Source of the DNA: Pseudomonas lundensis
Lineage (GTDB): Bacteria; Pseudomonadota; Gammaproteobacteria; Pseudomonadales; Pseudomonadaceae
Assembly: GCF_001042985.1 (NCBI RefSeq)
Contig: NZ_JYKY01000011.1
Span: 62,001 to 126,000 of the forward strand
Direction: 5' to 3'
DNA length: 64,000 nt
Of the stretch, positions 1-10,065 are shown one piece after another. Position 1 is the first letter of the stretch, and every line of letters starts with the position of its first letter. A model generated the notes under the pieces. That model ran no database searches. It was not told the origin of the DNA and worked only from the letters and a program-made list of their open reading frames with translations. Made by a program: the position numbers and the translations under genes.

Positions 1-929
1 CATTCAAGCACCAAAGGCCAAACCTCGGCTTGAGCGGCGTCACTGACCAGCATTTCAGCGTGCCCGAAATCAGAACTAAAACCGTGCGCATGCCCCAACG
101 TAATGAATTTTCGCGCCTCTGAGCCCATTTGGTCATACAACGTGCGGCAAGCCCGCTCCGGCGTTTTCAGGTCACCCGCCGCCGCGACTGCCATGATCGG
201 CAAGCGGACTTCAGCCAGCCCCGCCCACCAGTCACGCTCGGCATCCTTAAAGCGCCCGAGAAAACCGTTCCAGCGCAAGGATTCCAGCGCAATGCCAATC
301 GGTTCATCCTCCGGCCCGCGCTTAAGGCGCGTTCCGGACAGTTGCGCGCAGCGTTTTAGTAATAAATGAGCGCCCCACTCCACCGGCGGTATTTTCAATG
401 GCCAGTAACAGCGATTGACCTGAGTGCCAAAAAACGCAGCGGAGGCTACGGCCGGCTCACCCAAATACTGGCCGCCGAGTGCCGCGGCCAATGTGATGCC
501 GCCTTGTGAATGCCCGATCCAGTGCGGGACCTGCCCGCTCTGCTCACGGACAAACGCAGCAATGGCCGGCAAATCGTAACGTGCGTAATCGGCCACGCGA
601 TTGTTGCGCCATTGTTGATTACGCACAGAGAGGCCATGGCCGCGCATTTCCGGCAACCACACATCAAAGCCTGCCCGGGCCAAAAACGCCCCAAGCCCGA
701 CACCTTTCGGGGAGTACCAGAAACGCCGATTAGAAAAACTGCCGTGCAACAAAATCACGGGCACGCCCCGCGTCAGCCCGGCATCTGCCAGGCCCAGGCG
801 GGTGACCGCCAACTCCACGGACACATCCGGGCTATTAGCGGGTTTCAAGCGATACACGTCTTCGCTCAGATCGCCCCGACGCTCGGCGCTGATCAGGGCA
901 ACGGGAAATAGATGACTGCTGCTTTGCAT
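1..929 (-). CDS. alpha/beta hydrolase (3' end outside window)
   Basis: The minus-strand frame opens with ATG at 929 and stays open to the left edge, so the C-terminus is missing. The translation shows an alpha/beta-hydrolase core: an oxyanion-type ILLHGSF segment around residue 50, a nucleophile elbow GHSQGG with Ser near residue 141, and a GHAHGF stretch near the visible end that may carry the catalytic His. It is probably a cytosolic esterase or lipase-like enzyme; substrate cannot be read from sequence. It lies downstream of ppsA on the same strand, but a terminator-like hairpin separates them, so it probably has its own promoter. Confidence 0.8.
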   Translation of the reverse strand, partial: MQSSSHLFPVALISAERRGDLSEDVYRLKPANSPDVSVELAVTRLGLADAGLTRGVPVILLHGSFSNRRFWYSPKGVGLGAFLARAGFDVWLPEMRGHGLSVRNQQWRNNRVADYARYDLPAIAAFVREQSGQVPHWIGHSQGGITLAAALGGQYLGEPAVASAAFFGTQVNRCYWPLKIPPVEWGAHLLLKRCAQLSGTRLKRGPEDEPIGIALESLRWNGFLGRFKDAERDWWAGLAEVRLPIMAVAAAGDLKTPERACRTLYDQMGSEARKFITLGHAHGFSSDFGHAEMLVSDAAQAEVWPLVLE

Positions 930-942
930 AATGCTCTTGCAC

Positions 943-975
943 AAAAAAGGGCGACCCCATACAGGAACTCGCCCT
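943..975 (-). terminator. rho-independent terminator after ppsA
   Basis: Read on the minus strand, a 7-bp stem AGGGCGA/TCGCCCT closes a 14-nt loop and is followed by TTTTTT. It lies 60 bases past the ppsA stop. A second hairpin with CAGGGCA/TGCCCTG arms lies between it and the stop (about 993-1019). Confidence 0.7.
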
Positions 976-1034
976 ACCACTGCTTATATAAGGACAGGGC
1001 AATCACTGGACTGCCCTGCCCCTCATTTAACGAC

Positions 1035-3410
1035 TCAAGCCTTGGCTTGACCTTCAGCCAGGAAGAACCAGGTTTCCAGCACGGTATCCGGGTTCAACGA
1101 GACACTTTCAATGCCTTGCTCCATCAGCCAGCGCGCCAGATCCGGGTGATCGGACGGGCCCTGACCACAAATACCGATGTATTTGCCGGCCTTGTTACAC
1201 GCCTGGATGGCGTTGGACAACAGCTTCTTGACCGCCGGGTTACGCTCGTCGAACAAATGCGCGATAACACCCGAGTCACGGTCAAGCCCCAGCGTCAGCT
1301 GAGTCAGGTCGTTGGAACCAATGGAGAAACCATCGAAGTACTCCAGGAACTCATCCGCCAGAATCGCGTTGGACGGCAGCTCGCACATCATGATGACGCG
1401 CAGGCCGTTTTCGCCACGCGTGAGGCCGTTCTCGGCCAGCAAGTCGATCACCTGACTGGCTTCGCCCAAGGTACGCACGAATGGCACCATGATTTCGACG
1501 TTGGTCAGGCCCATCTCATTGCGCACACGCTTCAGGGCACGGCATTCGAGTTCGAAGCAGTCACGGAAGTTTTCGCTGATGTAACGCGAAGCACCGCGGA
1601 ACCCCAGCATCGGGTTTTCTTCTTCCGGCTCGTACAGCTTGCCGCCGATCAGGTTGGCGTATTCGTTGGACTTGAAGTCCGACAGGCGCACGATCACTTT
1701 CTTCGGCGCAAAAGCCGCAGCCAGCGTGCTGATGCCTTCGACCAGTTTCTCAACATAGAAGCCCACCGGGTCGTTGTAACCGGCGATGCGTTTGTCGACG
1801 CTTTCCTTGATGTCCTGCGGCAGACCGTCGTAGTTCAACAGGGCTTTAGGGTGCACGCCAATCATGCGGTTGATGATGAACTCCAGGCGGGCCAGGCCCA
1901 CACCGGCATTCGGCAACTGCGCGAAGTCGAAGGCGCGATCCGGGTTACCGACGTTCATCATGATTTTGAACGGCAGCTCCGGCATGGCATCCACGGAGTT
2001 TTTCTTGATGTCGAAGCCCAGCTCGCCTTCAAAAATAAAACCGGTATCGCCCTCGGCACATGAAACAGTGACGCCCTGGCCGTCTTTCAACAGCTGGGTG
2101 GCATTGCCGCAACCCACCACGGCCGGGATGCCCAGTTCACGGGCAATGATCGCCGCGTGGCAGGTACGGCCGCCGCGGTTGGTCACAATAGCGCTTGCAC
2201 GCTTCATGACCGGTTCCCAGTCCGGGTCGGTCATGTCGGACACCAGTACGTCGCCCGGCTGCACTTTGTCCATTTCGGACACGTCTTTAATGATGCGGAC
2301 CTTGCCAGCGCCGATGCGCTGGCCGATCGCACGGCCTTCTACCAGCACAGTGCCGGTTTCCTTGAGCAGGTAGCGCTCCATGACATTGGCCTGAGAGCGG
2401 CTTTTCACGGTTTCAGGACGTGCCTGAACGATGTACAGCTTGCCGTCATCGCCATCTTTGGCCCATTCAATGTCCATCGGGCACTTGTAGTGCTTTTCGA
2501 TGATCATCGCTTGCTTGGCCAATTCGCAGACCTCAGCGTCACTCAGGCAAAAACGTGCGCGATCAGCGGGTTCGACGTCGATGACCTTGACCGACTTACC
2601 GGCCTTGGCTTCGTCGCCGTAGATCATCTTGATGGCTTTGCTGCCCAGGTTACGGCGCAGGATCGCAGGACGGCCTGCGTCCAGCGTCGGTTTGTGAACG
2701 TAGAACTCGTCCGGGTTAACCGCGCCTTGTACGACGGTTTCGCCCAGGCCGTAGGCGCCGGTGATGAAGACCACATCACGGAAACCCGACTCGGTGTCCA
2801 GCGTAAACATCACGCCAGCGGTCCCGGTTTCGGAACGCACCATGCGCTGTACGCCCGCAGACAGGGCGACCAGTTTGTGATCAAAGCCCTGGTGCACGCG
2901 GTAGGAAATCGCACGGTCGTTGAACAGGGAAGCGAACACTTCCTTGGTCGCACGAATCACGTTTTCTACGCCACGGATGTTAAGGAAGGTTTCTTGCTGA
3001 CCGGCAAAGGATGCGTCAGGCAGGTCTTCGGCGGTGGCTGAAGAACGCACGGCCACTGCCATGTCGGGGTTGCCCTGCGACAAGCTGGCAAATGCCGTGC
3101 GAATTGCTTCGTTGAGCTTCTCCGGGAACTCGGCTTCCATGATCCATTGACGGATCTGGGCGCCGGTTTTGGCCAGTGCGTTCACGTCATCAACATCCAG
3201 CGCGTCGAGTGCCGCGTGGATCTGATCGTTCAAACCGCTGAGTTCAAGAAAATCGCGATAGGCCGCAGACGTGGTGGCGAAACCACCGGGTACCGAAACA
3301 CCGGCGCCTGCAAGATTACTGATCATCTCGCCGAGGGATGCGTTCTTGCCCCCCACATGCTCTACATCATGGACGCCGAGCTTATCGAGGGAAACTACGT
3401 ACTCTACCAA
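1035..3410 (-). CDS. ppsA: phosphoenolpyruvate synthase
   Basis: PEP synthase (pyruvate, water dikinase) makes PEP from pyruvate and ATP for gluconeogenesis in the cytosol. The 791-residue product has an N-terminal ATP-binding domain ([11 protein letters not shown] near residue 15, [20 protein letters not shown]), a phosphohistidine swivel domain ([17 protein letters not shown], His near 418) and a C-terminal PEP/pyruvate barrel ending with [13 protein letters not shown] chose the TTG at 3410, preceded by GGAGAG at good spacing. This matches the family N-terminus ([11 protein letters not shown]); an ATG further upstream would add 34 residues that look non-coding. It is divergent from its regulator ppsR. 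Confidence 0.95.
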   Translation of the reverse strand: MVEYVVSLDKLGVHDVEHVGGKNASLGEMISNLAGAGVSVPGGFATTSAAYRDFLELSGLNDQIHAALDALDVDDVNALAKTGAQIRQWIMEAEFPEKLNEAIRTAFASLSQGNPDMAVAVRSSATAEDLPDASFAGQQETFLNIRGVENVIRATKEVFASLFNDRAISYRVHQGFDHKLVALSAGVQRMVRSETGTAGVMFTLDTESGFRDVVFITGAYGLGETVVQGAVNPDEFYVHKPTLDAGRPAILRRNLGSKAIKMIYGDEAKAGKSVKVIDVEPADRARFCLSDAEVCELAKQAMIIEKHYKCPMDIEWAKDGDDGKLYIVQARPETVKSRSQANVMERYLLKETGTVLVEGRAIGQRIGAGKVRIIKDVSEMDKVQPGDVLVSDMTDPDWEPVMKRASAIVTNRGGRTCHAAIIARELGIPAVVGCGNATQLLKDGQGVTVSCAEGDTGFIFEGELGFDIKKNSVDAMPELPFKIMMNVGNPDRAFDFAQLPNAGVGLARLEFIINRMIGVHPKALLNYDGLPQDIKESVDKRIAGYNDPVGFYVEKLVEGISTLAAAFAPKKVIVRLSDFKSNEYANLIGGKLYEPEEENPMLGFRGASRYISENFRDCFELECRALKRVRNEMGLTNVEIMVPFVRTLGEASQVIDLLAENGLTRGENGLRVIMMCELPSNAILADEFLEYFDGFSIGSNDLTQLTLGLDRDSGVIAHLFDERNPAVKKLLSNAIQACNKAGKYIGICGQGPSDHPDLARWLMEQGIESVSLNPDTVLETWFFLAEGQAKA

Positions 3411-3587
3411 GGTGATCTCTCCACTAACTGTGTTGGAAAAGCTCAGGGCGCTGGACGCTCTACAGGGCGGCATCTCAGCGAATGTGGCCTGGACCTGGAA
3501 AATAAGTGACACTGCCTGACACTGAGGCCGACAAAATCGCGCCTATCATATCCAAGAATCGTCACCAGCTTAAGGCCCAAGGCGCAA

Positions 3588-4406
3588 ATGAAACGATCTG
3601 CTTTCTTTATCTCCGATGGCACCGGCATCACCGCCGAAACCCTCGGCCAGAGTTTGTTGGCCCAATTCGAAAATGTGACCTTCAGCAAGTTCACGCGGCC
3701 TTATATAGACAGCGCAGAAAAAGCGCGGGCAATGGTACAACAAATCGATAACGCCGCCGAAAAAGACGGCGTTCGTCCCATCATCTTCGACACCATCGTC
3801 AATCAGGACATTCGTGAAATCCTCGCGACCTCCAATGGCTTCATGATCGACATTTTCTCCAGCTTCCTCGCCCCGCTGGAGCAAGAGCTGGCCGAACATT
3901 CCTCCTACTCGGTAGGCAAGTCGCACTCCATCGGCCACAACTCCAACTACATGGAGCGTATCGAGGCGGTGAACTTCGCCCTCGACAACGACGACGGCGC
4001 CCGCACCCACAAATACGATAAGGCCGACTTGATTCTGGTCGGCGTCTCGCGCTGCGGTAAAACCCCGACCTGCCTGTACATGGCCATGCAGTTCGGCATC
4101 CGCGCGGCCAACTACCCGCTGACCGAAGACGACATGGAAAGCCTGAAACTGCCCGCCGCCTTGCGCGAGCACAAACACAAGCTGTTTGGCCTGACCATCG
4201 ACCCTGACCGCCTGACCGCCATCCGCAACGAGCGCAAGCCCAACAGCCGCTACTCCAGCTTTGCCCAATGCGAATTCGAAGTGCGCGAAGTCGAAAACCT
4301 GTTCAAGCGCGAAAACATCCCGCACATCAACTCCACCCATTTTTCCGTGGAGGAAATCTCGGCCAAGATCCTGGTCGAGAAAGGCGTGGAACGCCGCTTC
4401 AAATAA
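3588..4406 (+). CDS. ppsR: PEP synthase regulatory kinase/pyrophosphorylase PpsR
   Basis: A 272-residue member of the DUF299 family. By family knowledge it inactivates PEP synthase by ADP-dependent phosphorylation of a Thr beside the catalytic His, and reactivates it by Pi-dependent dephosphorylation. A P-loop GVSRCGKT sits at residues 152-159, the N-terminus is the typical [13 protein letters not shown], and the length is normal. It is divergent from ppsA across about 177 bases measured from the ppsA TTG start, the usual pseudomonad arrangement, so the shared intergenic region probably carries both promoters. The cytosolic role is inferred from family and context. Confidence 0.95.
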   Translation: MKRSAFFISDGTGITAETLGQSLLAQFENVTFSKFTRPYIDSAEKARAMVQQIDNAAEKDGVRPIIFDTIVNQDIREILATSNGFMIDIFSSFLAPLEQELAEHSSYSVGKSHSIGHNSNYMERIEAVNFALDNDDGARTHKYDKADLILVGVSRCGKTPTCLYMAMQFGIRAANYPLTEDDMESLKLPAALREHKHKLFGLTIDPDRLTAIRNERKPNSRYSSFAQCEFEVREVENLFKRENIPHINSTHFSVEEISAKILVEKGVERRFK

Positions 4407-4429
4407 ATCTCGCCTGTCGCACTGCCACC

Positions 4430-4467
4430 GGCTGCACTACGCACGCGGATTAACCCCGTGTGCAGCC
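4430..4467. terminator. hairpin between convergent ppsR and prpD
   Basis: An 8-bp inverted repeat GGCTGCAC/GTGCAGCC lies in the 86-base gap between the convergent ppsR and prpD stops. There is no strong T-run, so it may be a factor-assisted terminator or an RNA-end stabiliser. Confidence 0.4.
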
Positions 4468-4492
4468 TGCAGCAGTGATGACAAAGGCGGGT

Positions 4493-5977
4493 TCAGAGCA
4501 CCCACTTGTCGACAAACTCATCGACCGGCGTCGACTCAAGCCGTGCCTGGTCGTTGCACAGTTCAACAATCTGCGCGCAACGCTGCCCTGTAAAACGCGT
4601 CGCCAGGTTATGCCTGAACTTCTCTTCCAGCAGCACAATGCCTTGCGCCCGGCGCCGACGATGGCCTATCGGGTACTCCACGACCACTTGTTGCGTGCTG
4701 GAACCATCGGTGAAAAAGACCTGTATGGCGTTGGCAATCGACCGCTTGTCGGCCTCCAGATACTCCCGGGTAAAACGTGGGTCTTCGACGATGTGCATCT
4801 TCTCCCGCAGCTCATCAATGATCGGATGCGCCGCATGGAAATCGTCCTCGTACTGTTCAGCCACCAGATTGCCAAACGCCAAGGGCACGGCGGTCATGTA
4901 TTGCAGGCAATGATCGCGATCTGCCGCATTGGCGAGTTTGCCCTGCTTGGAAATGATCCGGATCGCCGATTCGTGGGTGGTAATGACGATTTTCTCGATC
5001 TCATGCAGCCGATCCCTGACCTGCGGATGCAAGGTGACGGCAGCTTCGCAGGCGGTTTGCGCATGAAATTCCGCCGGAAAACTGACCTTGAACAGCACGT
5101 TTTCCATCACATAAGTGCCATACGGCTGCGCCAGCGTGAACGCGCGCTGACCTTCAGGTTTGAGGGCCAGATCCTTATTGGTATGGCTGAAGAGCACATC
5201 ATAAAAGCCCCATTGCGGCGCTGTGAGAGCCCCGGGAATGCCCATTTCTCCCCGTAGCGCGATGTCGGCCAGACGCACTCCACGGCTGGTGGCATCCCCC
5301 GCCGCCCACGATTTGCGCGAGCCTGCATTGGGCGCATGGCGATAGGTGCGCAAGGCCTGACCGTCCACAAATGCGTGCGACAGCGCTGACAACAGCTGTT
5401 CGCGACCCGCCCCCATCAGCTTGGCGCACACGGCCGTCGAGGCGACTTTCACCAATAACACATGGTCGAGGCCGACTCGGTTGAACGAGTTTTCCAGCGC
5501 GATCACGCCCTGAATCTCATGCGCCATGATCATTGCGTCGAGCACGTCGCGCACCGTCAGGGGCGTTTGCCCCTTGGCCACGCGCTGCTGTGAGAGGTGA
5601 TCGGCCACCGCCAGAATCCCGCCGAGATTGTCCGAAGGATGCCCCCACTCCGCAGCCAGCCAAGTGTCGTTGTAATCCAGCCAACGCACGCAGCAACCGA
5701 TGTCCCACGCCGCTTTTACGGGATCGAGCCGGTAGGACGTACCGGGCACCCGCGCACCGAACGGCACCACGGTGCCTTCGACCAGCGGCCCGAGGTGCTT
5801 GGTGCACTCCGGAAAACGCAGGGCCAGCAAACCGCATCCCAACGTATCCATCAGGCAATAACGGGCAGTGTTCAGGGCTTCGGGCGACGTGATGCGGTAA
5901 TTAAGGACGTAATCGGCAATGTCCTGCAAAACCTGGTCATAGTCAGGACGGTTGTTGAGGTCGACGTTGGCGCTCAT
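4493..5977 (-). CDS. prpD: 2-methylcitrate dehydratase
   Basis: PrpD (MmgE/PrpD family, 494 residues) dehydrates 2-methylcitrate in the methylcitrate cycle, which turns propionyl-CoA plus oxaloacetate into pyruvate and succinate. The N-terminus ([29 protein letters not shown]) and the central [21 protein letters not shown] block are hallmark PrpD segments. A GGAGA ribosome site precedes the ATG. It is the last gene of the prp cluster, separated from prpF by 163 bases holding a hairpin. The presence of AcnD and PrpF as well makes its dehydratase step partly redundant (see findings). Confidence 0.95.
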   Translation of the reverse strand: MSANVDLNNRPDYDQVLQDIADYVLNYRITSPEALNTARYCLMDTLGCGLLALRFPECTKHLGPLVEGTVVPFGARVPGTSYRLDPVKAAWDIGCCVRWLDYNDTWLAAEWGHPSDNLGGILAVADHLSQQRVAKGQTPLTVRDVLDAMIMAHEIQGVIALENSFNRVGLDHVLLVKVASTAVCAKLMGAGREQLLSALSHAFVDGQALRTYRHAPNAGSRKSWAAGDATSRGVRLADIALRGEMGIPGALTAPQWGFYDVLFSHTNKDLALKPEGQRAFTLAQPYGTYVMENVLFKVSFPAEFHAQTACEAAVTLHPQVRDRLHEIEKIVITTHESAIRIISKQGKLANAADRDHCLQYMTAVPLAFGNLVAEQYEDDFHAAHPIIDELREKMHIVEDPRFTREYLEADKRSIANAIQVFFTDGSSTQQVVVEYPIGHRRRRAQGIVLLEEKFRHNLATRFTGQRCAQIVELCNDQARLESTPVDEFVDKWVL

Positions 5978-6087
5978 GGGGTGTCTCCAGAACAGTCAGT
6001 GAGTGGTGTGTTCCATCCTCAGGTTTATCGTGATGGTGCAGGTCTCAAGTGCCCGTTCAATAGTGCCTTTGCACCTTGGCCCGTCAC

Positions 6088-6117
6088 CCCGCCCTTCACC
6101 TGACGGAAAAGGGCGGG
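6088..6117. repeat. intercistronic hairpin between prpF and prpD
   Basis: A 9-bp inverted repeat CCCGCCCTT/AAGGGCGGG around a 12-nt loop lies in the prpF-prpD gap. It has no T-run on the minus strand. It may protect the upstream mRNA or reduce prpD expression. Confidence 0.45.
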
Positions 6118-6140
6118 ATGAGGGAAAAGGGTTCACGCGT

Positions 6141-7331
6141 TCAAAACGAATCACCCGGCATTCGTACCCAGCCTTCCATCAGCACCCGCGCGCTGCGGCT
6201 CATGATGGCTTTGGTGACGGTCCATTCGCCGTTGATCTGCTGCGCCTGTGCGCCGACGCGCAACGTCCCTGAAGGGTGGCCAAATCGCACGGCATCACGG
6301 GTTTCGCCGCCAGCCGCCAGGTTCACCAACGTGCCGGGAATGGCGGCCGCGGTGCCAATCGCAACGGCTGCCGTGCCCATCATGGCGTGGTGCAATTTAC
6401 CCATCGACAGCGCCCGCACCAGCAGATCCACATCCTGCACCTTGACCGCTTTGCCGCTGGACGACACGTAATCCGCAGGTGCCGCTACAAAGGCGACTTT
6501 CGGGGTGTGCTGGCGTTTGGCGGCCTCTTCCACAGAGCCGATCAGCCCCATGCGCAGCGCCCCGTAGGCCCGGATGGTTTCAAACATGGCCAGGGCCTTG
6601 GCATCACTGTTGATGTCGCTTTGCAGTTCCGTGCCGCTGTAACCAATGTCGCGGGCATTGACGAAAATAGTGGGAATGCCAGCATTGATCATAGTCACGT
6701 TCAGGGTGCCGACGCCGGGTACGTCCAGCTCATCGACCACATGCCCGGTGGGGAACATGGAACCACCGGCGCCGTCTTCATCCGCCGCCGGATCAAGGAA
6801 CTCCAACTGCACTTCGGCGGCCGGAAACGTAACGCCATCCAGCTCAAAATCGCCCGTTTCCTGCACGGCTGAGTCCGTGATGGGGACATGGGCAATGATG
6901 GTTTTCCCGATATTGGCTTGCCAGATTCGCACCACGGCAGTGCCGTTCTGCGGAATGCGTGACGCGTCCACCAGGCCGCTGCTGATGGCAAAGGAGCCGA
7001 CGGCGGCCGACAGGTTCCCGCAGTTGCCACTCCAGTCCACGAATGGCTTGTCGATGGCGACCTGACCAAACAAATAGTCGACGTCGTGATCCGGTCGCAG
7101 GCTCTTGCTCACAATCACCGTTTTGCTGGTACTGGACGTCGCGGCGCCCATGCCGTCGATTTGTTTTTCGTAAGGGTCCGGGCTGCCAATGACCCGCAGC
7201 AACAAGGCATCACGGGCCGCGCCCGGCACCTGCGCGATCGCGGGCAAGTCGAGCAGACTGAAAAACACACCTTTACTGGTACCGCCCCGCATATACGTCG
7301 CCGGGATTTTTATTTGCGCTGCATAAACCAT
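6141..7331 (-). CDS. prpF: 2-methylaconitate cis-trans isomerase
   Basis: PrpF (396 residues) isomerises the 2-methylaconitate made by AcnD to the cis form, which is then hydrated to 2-methylisocitrate. The N-terminal YMRGGTSKGVFF block, SSTSKTVIVS and WSGNCGNLSAA segments are characteristic of this diaminopimelate-epimerase-fold family. It lies 45 bases after acnD on the same strand, which is the conserved acnD-prpF pairing. The ATG at 7331 gives a normal-length protein. Confidence 0.95.
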   Translation of the reverse strand: MVYAAQIKIPATYMRGGTSKGVFFSLLDLPAIAQVPGAARDALLLRVIGSPDPYEKQIDGMGAATSSTSKTVIVSKSLRPDHDVDYLFGQVAIDKPFVDWSGNCGNLSAAVGSFAISSGLVDASRIPQNGTAVVRIWQANIGKTIIAHVPITDSAVQETGDFELDGVTFPAAEVQLEFLDPAADEDGAGGSMFPTGHVVDELDVPGVGTLNVTMINAGIPTIFVNARDIGYSGTELQSDINSDAKALAMFETIRAYGALRMGLIGSVEEAAKRQHTPKVAFVAAPADYVSSSGKAVKVQDVDLLVRALSMGKLHHAMMGTAAVAIGTAAAIPGTLVNLAAGGETRDAVRFGHPSGTLRVGAQAQQINGEWTVTKAIMSRSARVLMEGWVRMPGDSF

Positions 7332-7376
7332 GACACAGTCCTGTTTAGGCCGGGGCGAGGCGCCCCGGCGCTGTGA

Positions 7377-9968
7377 TTACGCGGTGGCCGATTCCAGGAA
7401 GTCTTGTGCGAAACGCTGCAACACGCCGCCCGCTTCATAGATCGAGACTTCTTCAGCCGTGTCCAGACGGCACGTCACAGGCACTTCGATGCGCTCGCCG
7501 TTCTTGCGCGTGATGACCAGCGTCAGCGTGGCACGCGGGGTCCGTTCACCGATCACGTCGTAGATCTCGCTGCCGTCCAGCGCCAGGGTTTTGCGGTTGG
7601 TGCCCGGCAGGAACTCAAGCGGCAGAACGCCCATGCCCACCAGGTTAGTGCGGTGAATGCGCTCGAAACCCTCGGCGACGATGGCTTCCACGCCCGCCAG
7701 CCGCACGCCCTTGGCCGCCCAGTCGCGTGAAGAACCCTGGCCGTAATCGGCACCGGCGACAATGATCAGCGGCTGCTTGCGCTCCATGTACGTTTCAATG
7801 GCTTCCCACATGCGCATCACCTTGCCTTCAGGCTCCAGCCGCGTCAGTGAGCCCTGTTTGACCTTGCCGTCCTCGATCACCATTTCATTGAACAGTTTCG
7901 GGTTGGCAAAGGTGGCACGCTGCGCAGTCAGGTGGTCACCGCGGTGGGTCGCGTAGGAGTTGAAGTCAACTTCCGGCAGGCCCATTTTCGCCAGGTACTC
8001 ACCGGCCGCGCTGTCGAGCATGATCGCGTTGGACGGCGACAAGTGGTCAGTGGTGATGTTGTCGGGCAGCACCGCCAGCGGGCGCATGCCCTTGAGTGGA
8101 CGCGCGCCGGCCAGTGCGCCTTCCCAGTAAGGCGGGCGGCGAATGTAGGTGCTTTGCGGGCGCCAGTCATACAGTGGCTCGACTTTCGGGCCGGTGTCTT
8201 CGTGTATCGCGAACATCGGGATGTAGACCTGACGGAACTGCTCCGGCTTGACCGCCGACTTGACCACCGCGTCGATTTCTTCGTCGCTCGGCCAGATGTC
8301 TTTGAGGCGGATTTCAGTGCCGTTGGCGTCCCGTCCCAACACATCTTTCTCGATGTCAAAACGGATGGTGCCCGCTATCGCGTAGGCAACCACCAAGGGT
8401 GGTGAGGCGAGAAACGCTTGCTTGGCGTAAGGATGAATACGCCCGTCGAAGTTACGGTTACCCGACAGCACGGCCGTGGCGTACAGGTCACGGTCGATGA
8501 TCTCTTGCTGGATGTGCGGATCCAGCGCACCCGACATGCCGTTGCACGTGGTGCAGGCAAACGCCACGACACCAAAGCCCAACTGCTCCAGTTCATCGGT
8601 CAGCCCGGCTTCGTCCAGGTACAAGGCGACGGTTTTCGAGCCCGGCGCCAGCGACGATTTGACCCACGGTTTACGGGTCAGCCCCAGGCGGTTGGCGTTA
8701 CGGGCAATCAGGCCTGCCGCGATCACGTTGCGCGGGTTGCTGGTATTGGTGCAACTGGTAATGGCCGCGATGATGACCGCGCCATCCGGCATTTGCCCCG
8801 GCAGGTCGTCCCATTGGCCGGCGATGCCTTTGGCGGCCAGATCGGTGGTGGCCACCCGAGCGTGCGGGTTGCTCGGGCCTGCCATGTTGCGCACGACGCT
8901 GGACAGGTCAAAGCTCAAGCGGCGCTCGTATTGCGCGTCTTTGAGGCTGTCAGCCCACAGGCCGCTGACCTTGGCGTAGGTCTCGACCAACTGCACCTGT
9001 TGGTCCTCGCGCCCGGTCAGCTTGAGGTAGTCGATGGTTTGCCGGTCGATATAGAACATCGCCGCCGTGGCGCCATATTCCGGGGCCATGTTGGAAATCG
9101 TTGCGCGGTCGCCCAAGGTTAGTGCCGCGGCCCCTTCACCGAAGAACTCCAGCCAGGCGCCGACCACTTTTTGCTTGCGCAGGAACTCAGTGAGGGCCAG
9201 CACCATGTCCGTCGCCGTGATGCCCGGCTGTAATTTACCGGTCAGCTCAACGCCAACGATCTCGGGCAACCGCATCCAGGACGCACGGCCCAGCATCACG
9301 CTTTCGGCTTCCAGCCCGCCAACGCCAATCGCAATCACCCCCAGCGAGTCGACGTGGGGCGTGTGGCTGTCGGTGCCGACGCAGGTATCGGGGAACGCCA
9401 CGCCGTCACGCACCTGAATCACCGGCGACATTTTCTCCAGGTTGATCTGGTGCATGATGCCGTTGCCCGGCGGGATCACGTCGACGTTTTTGAAGGCTTT
9501 TTTGGTCCATTCAATGAAGTGGAAACGGTCTTCGTTACGGCGGTCTTCGATGGCGCGGTTCTTTTCGAACGCCTCAGGGTCGTAACCGCCGCATTCCACT
9601 GCCAGCGAATGGTCAACGATCAGTTGGGTCGGCACCACCGGGTTAACTTGCGCCGGGTCGCCGCCTTGTTGGGCGATGGCATCACGCAGGCCAGCCAGGT
9701 CAACCAGCGCGGTCTGTCCGAGAATGTCATGGCACACCACCCGGGCCGGGAACCACGGGAAGTCGAGGTCACGCTTGCGTTCGATCAACTGGCTCAGCGA
9801 AGCATTGAGGGTCGCCGGATCGCAGCGACGCACCAGGTTTTCGGCCAGTACGCGGGAAGTGTACGGCAGCGTGTCATAAGCGCCGGGCTTGATCGCATCG
9901 ACTGCCGCGCGGGTGTCGAAATAATCCAGCCGGGTGCCCGGAAGTGTTTTGCGAAATTCAGTGTTCAT
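7377..9968 (-). CDS. acnD: Fe/S-dependent 2-methylisocitrate dehydratase AcnD
   Basis: An aconitase-family enzyme of about 863 residues that acts on 2-methylcitrate in the AcnD/PrpF variant of the methylcitrate cycle. The iron-sulfur ligands are visible in ITSCTNTSNP and CTTCNGMSG; VCHDILGQTALVDLAGLRDA is near the N-terminus, and a C-terminal swivel domain carries GADYGQGSSRDWAAKG. The start is ambiguous between ATG at 9974 and ATG at 9968. I chose 9968 because MNTEFRK is the usual family start; neither has an ideal ribosome site. It follows prpC by about 97 bases. Confidence 0.93.
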   Translation of the reverse strand: MNTEFRKTLPGTRLDYFDTRAAVDAIKPGAYDTLPYTSRVLAENLVRRCDPATLNASLSQLIERKRDLDFPWFPARVVCHDILGQTALVDLAGLRDAIAQQGGDPAQVNPVVPTQLIVDHSLAVECGGYDPEAFEKNRAIEDRRNEDRFHFIEWTKKAFKNVDVIPPGNGIMHQINLEKMSPVIQVRDGVAFPDTCVGTDSHTPHVDSLGVIAIGVGGLEAESVMLGRASWMRLPEIVGVELTGKLQPGITATDMVLALTEFLRKQKVVGAWLEFFGEGAAALTLGDRATISNMAPEYGATAAMFYIDRQTIDYLKLTGREDQQVQLVETYAKVSGLWADSLKDAQYERRLSFDLSSVVRNMAGPSNPHARVATTDLAAKGIAGQWDDLPGQMPDGAVIIAAITSCTNTSNPRNVIAAGLIARNANRLGLTRKPWVKSSLAPGSKTVALYLDEAGLTDELEQLGFGVVAFACTTCNGMSGALDPHIQQEIIDRDLYATAVLSGNRNFDGRIHPYAKQAFLASPPLVVAYAIAGTIRFDIEKDVLGRDANGTEIRLKDIWPSDEEIDAVVKSAVKPEQFRQVYIPMFAIHEDTGPKVEPLYDWRPQSTYIRRPPYWEGALAGARPLKGMRPLAVLPDNITTDHLSPSNAIMLDSAAGEYLAKMGLPEVDFNSYATHRGDHLTAQRATFANPKLFNEMVIEDGKVKQGSLTRLEPEGKVMRMWEAIETYMERKQPLIIVAGADYGQGSSRDWAAKGVRLAGVEAIVAEGFERIHRTNLVGMGVLPLEFLPGTNRKTLALDGSEIYDVIGERTPRATLTLVITRKNGERIEVPVTCRLDTAEEVSIYEAGGVLQRFAQDFLESATA

Positions 9969-10065
9969 TGGCATGGGACTCGATCACGGTTAGGTCGGGG
10001 CCGCCACACGCGGCGCCGTCAGGCGCAAGTCACGCGCCTGCGGGCGGGCATGGGCGGCCTTGCGG

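Noticed and set aside
912..2063. 383-residue plus-strand open frame opposite ppsA
   Set aside because: It is antisense to a clear PEP synthase and has the composition of a GC-rich shadow frame with no ribosome site.
3570..4340. 256-residue minus-strand frame over ppsR
   Set aside because: It mirrors the ppsR codons; no family features and no ribosome site.
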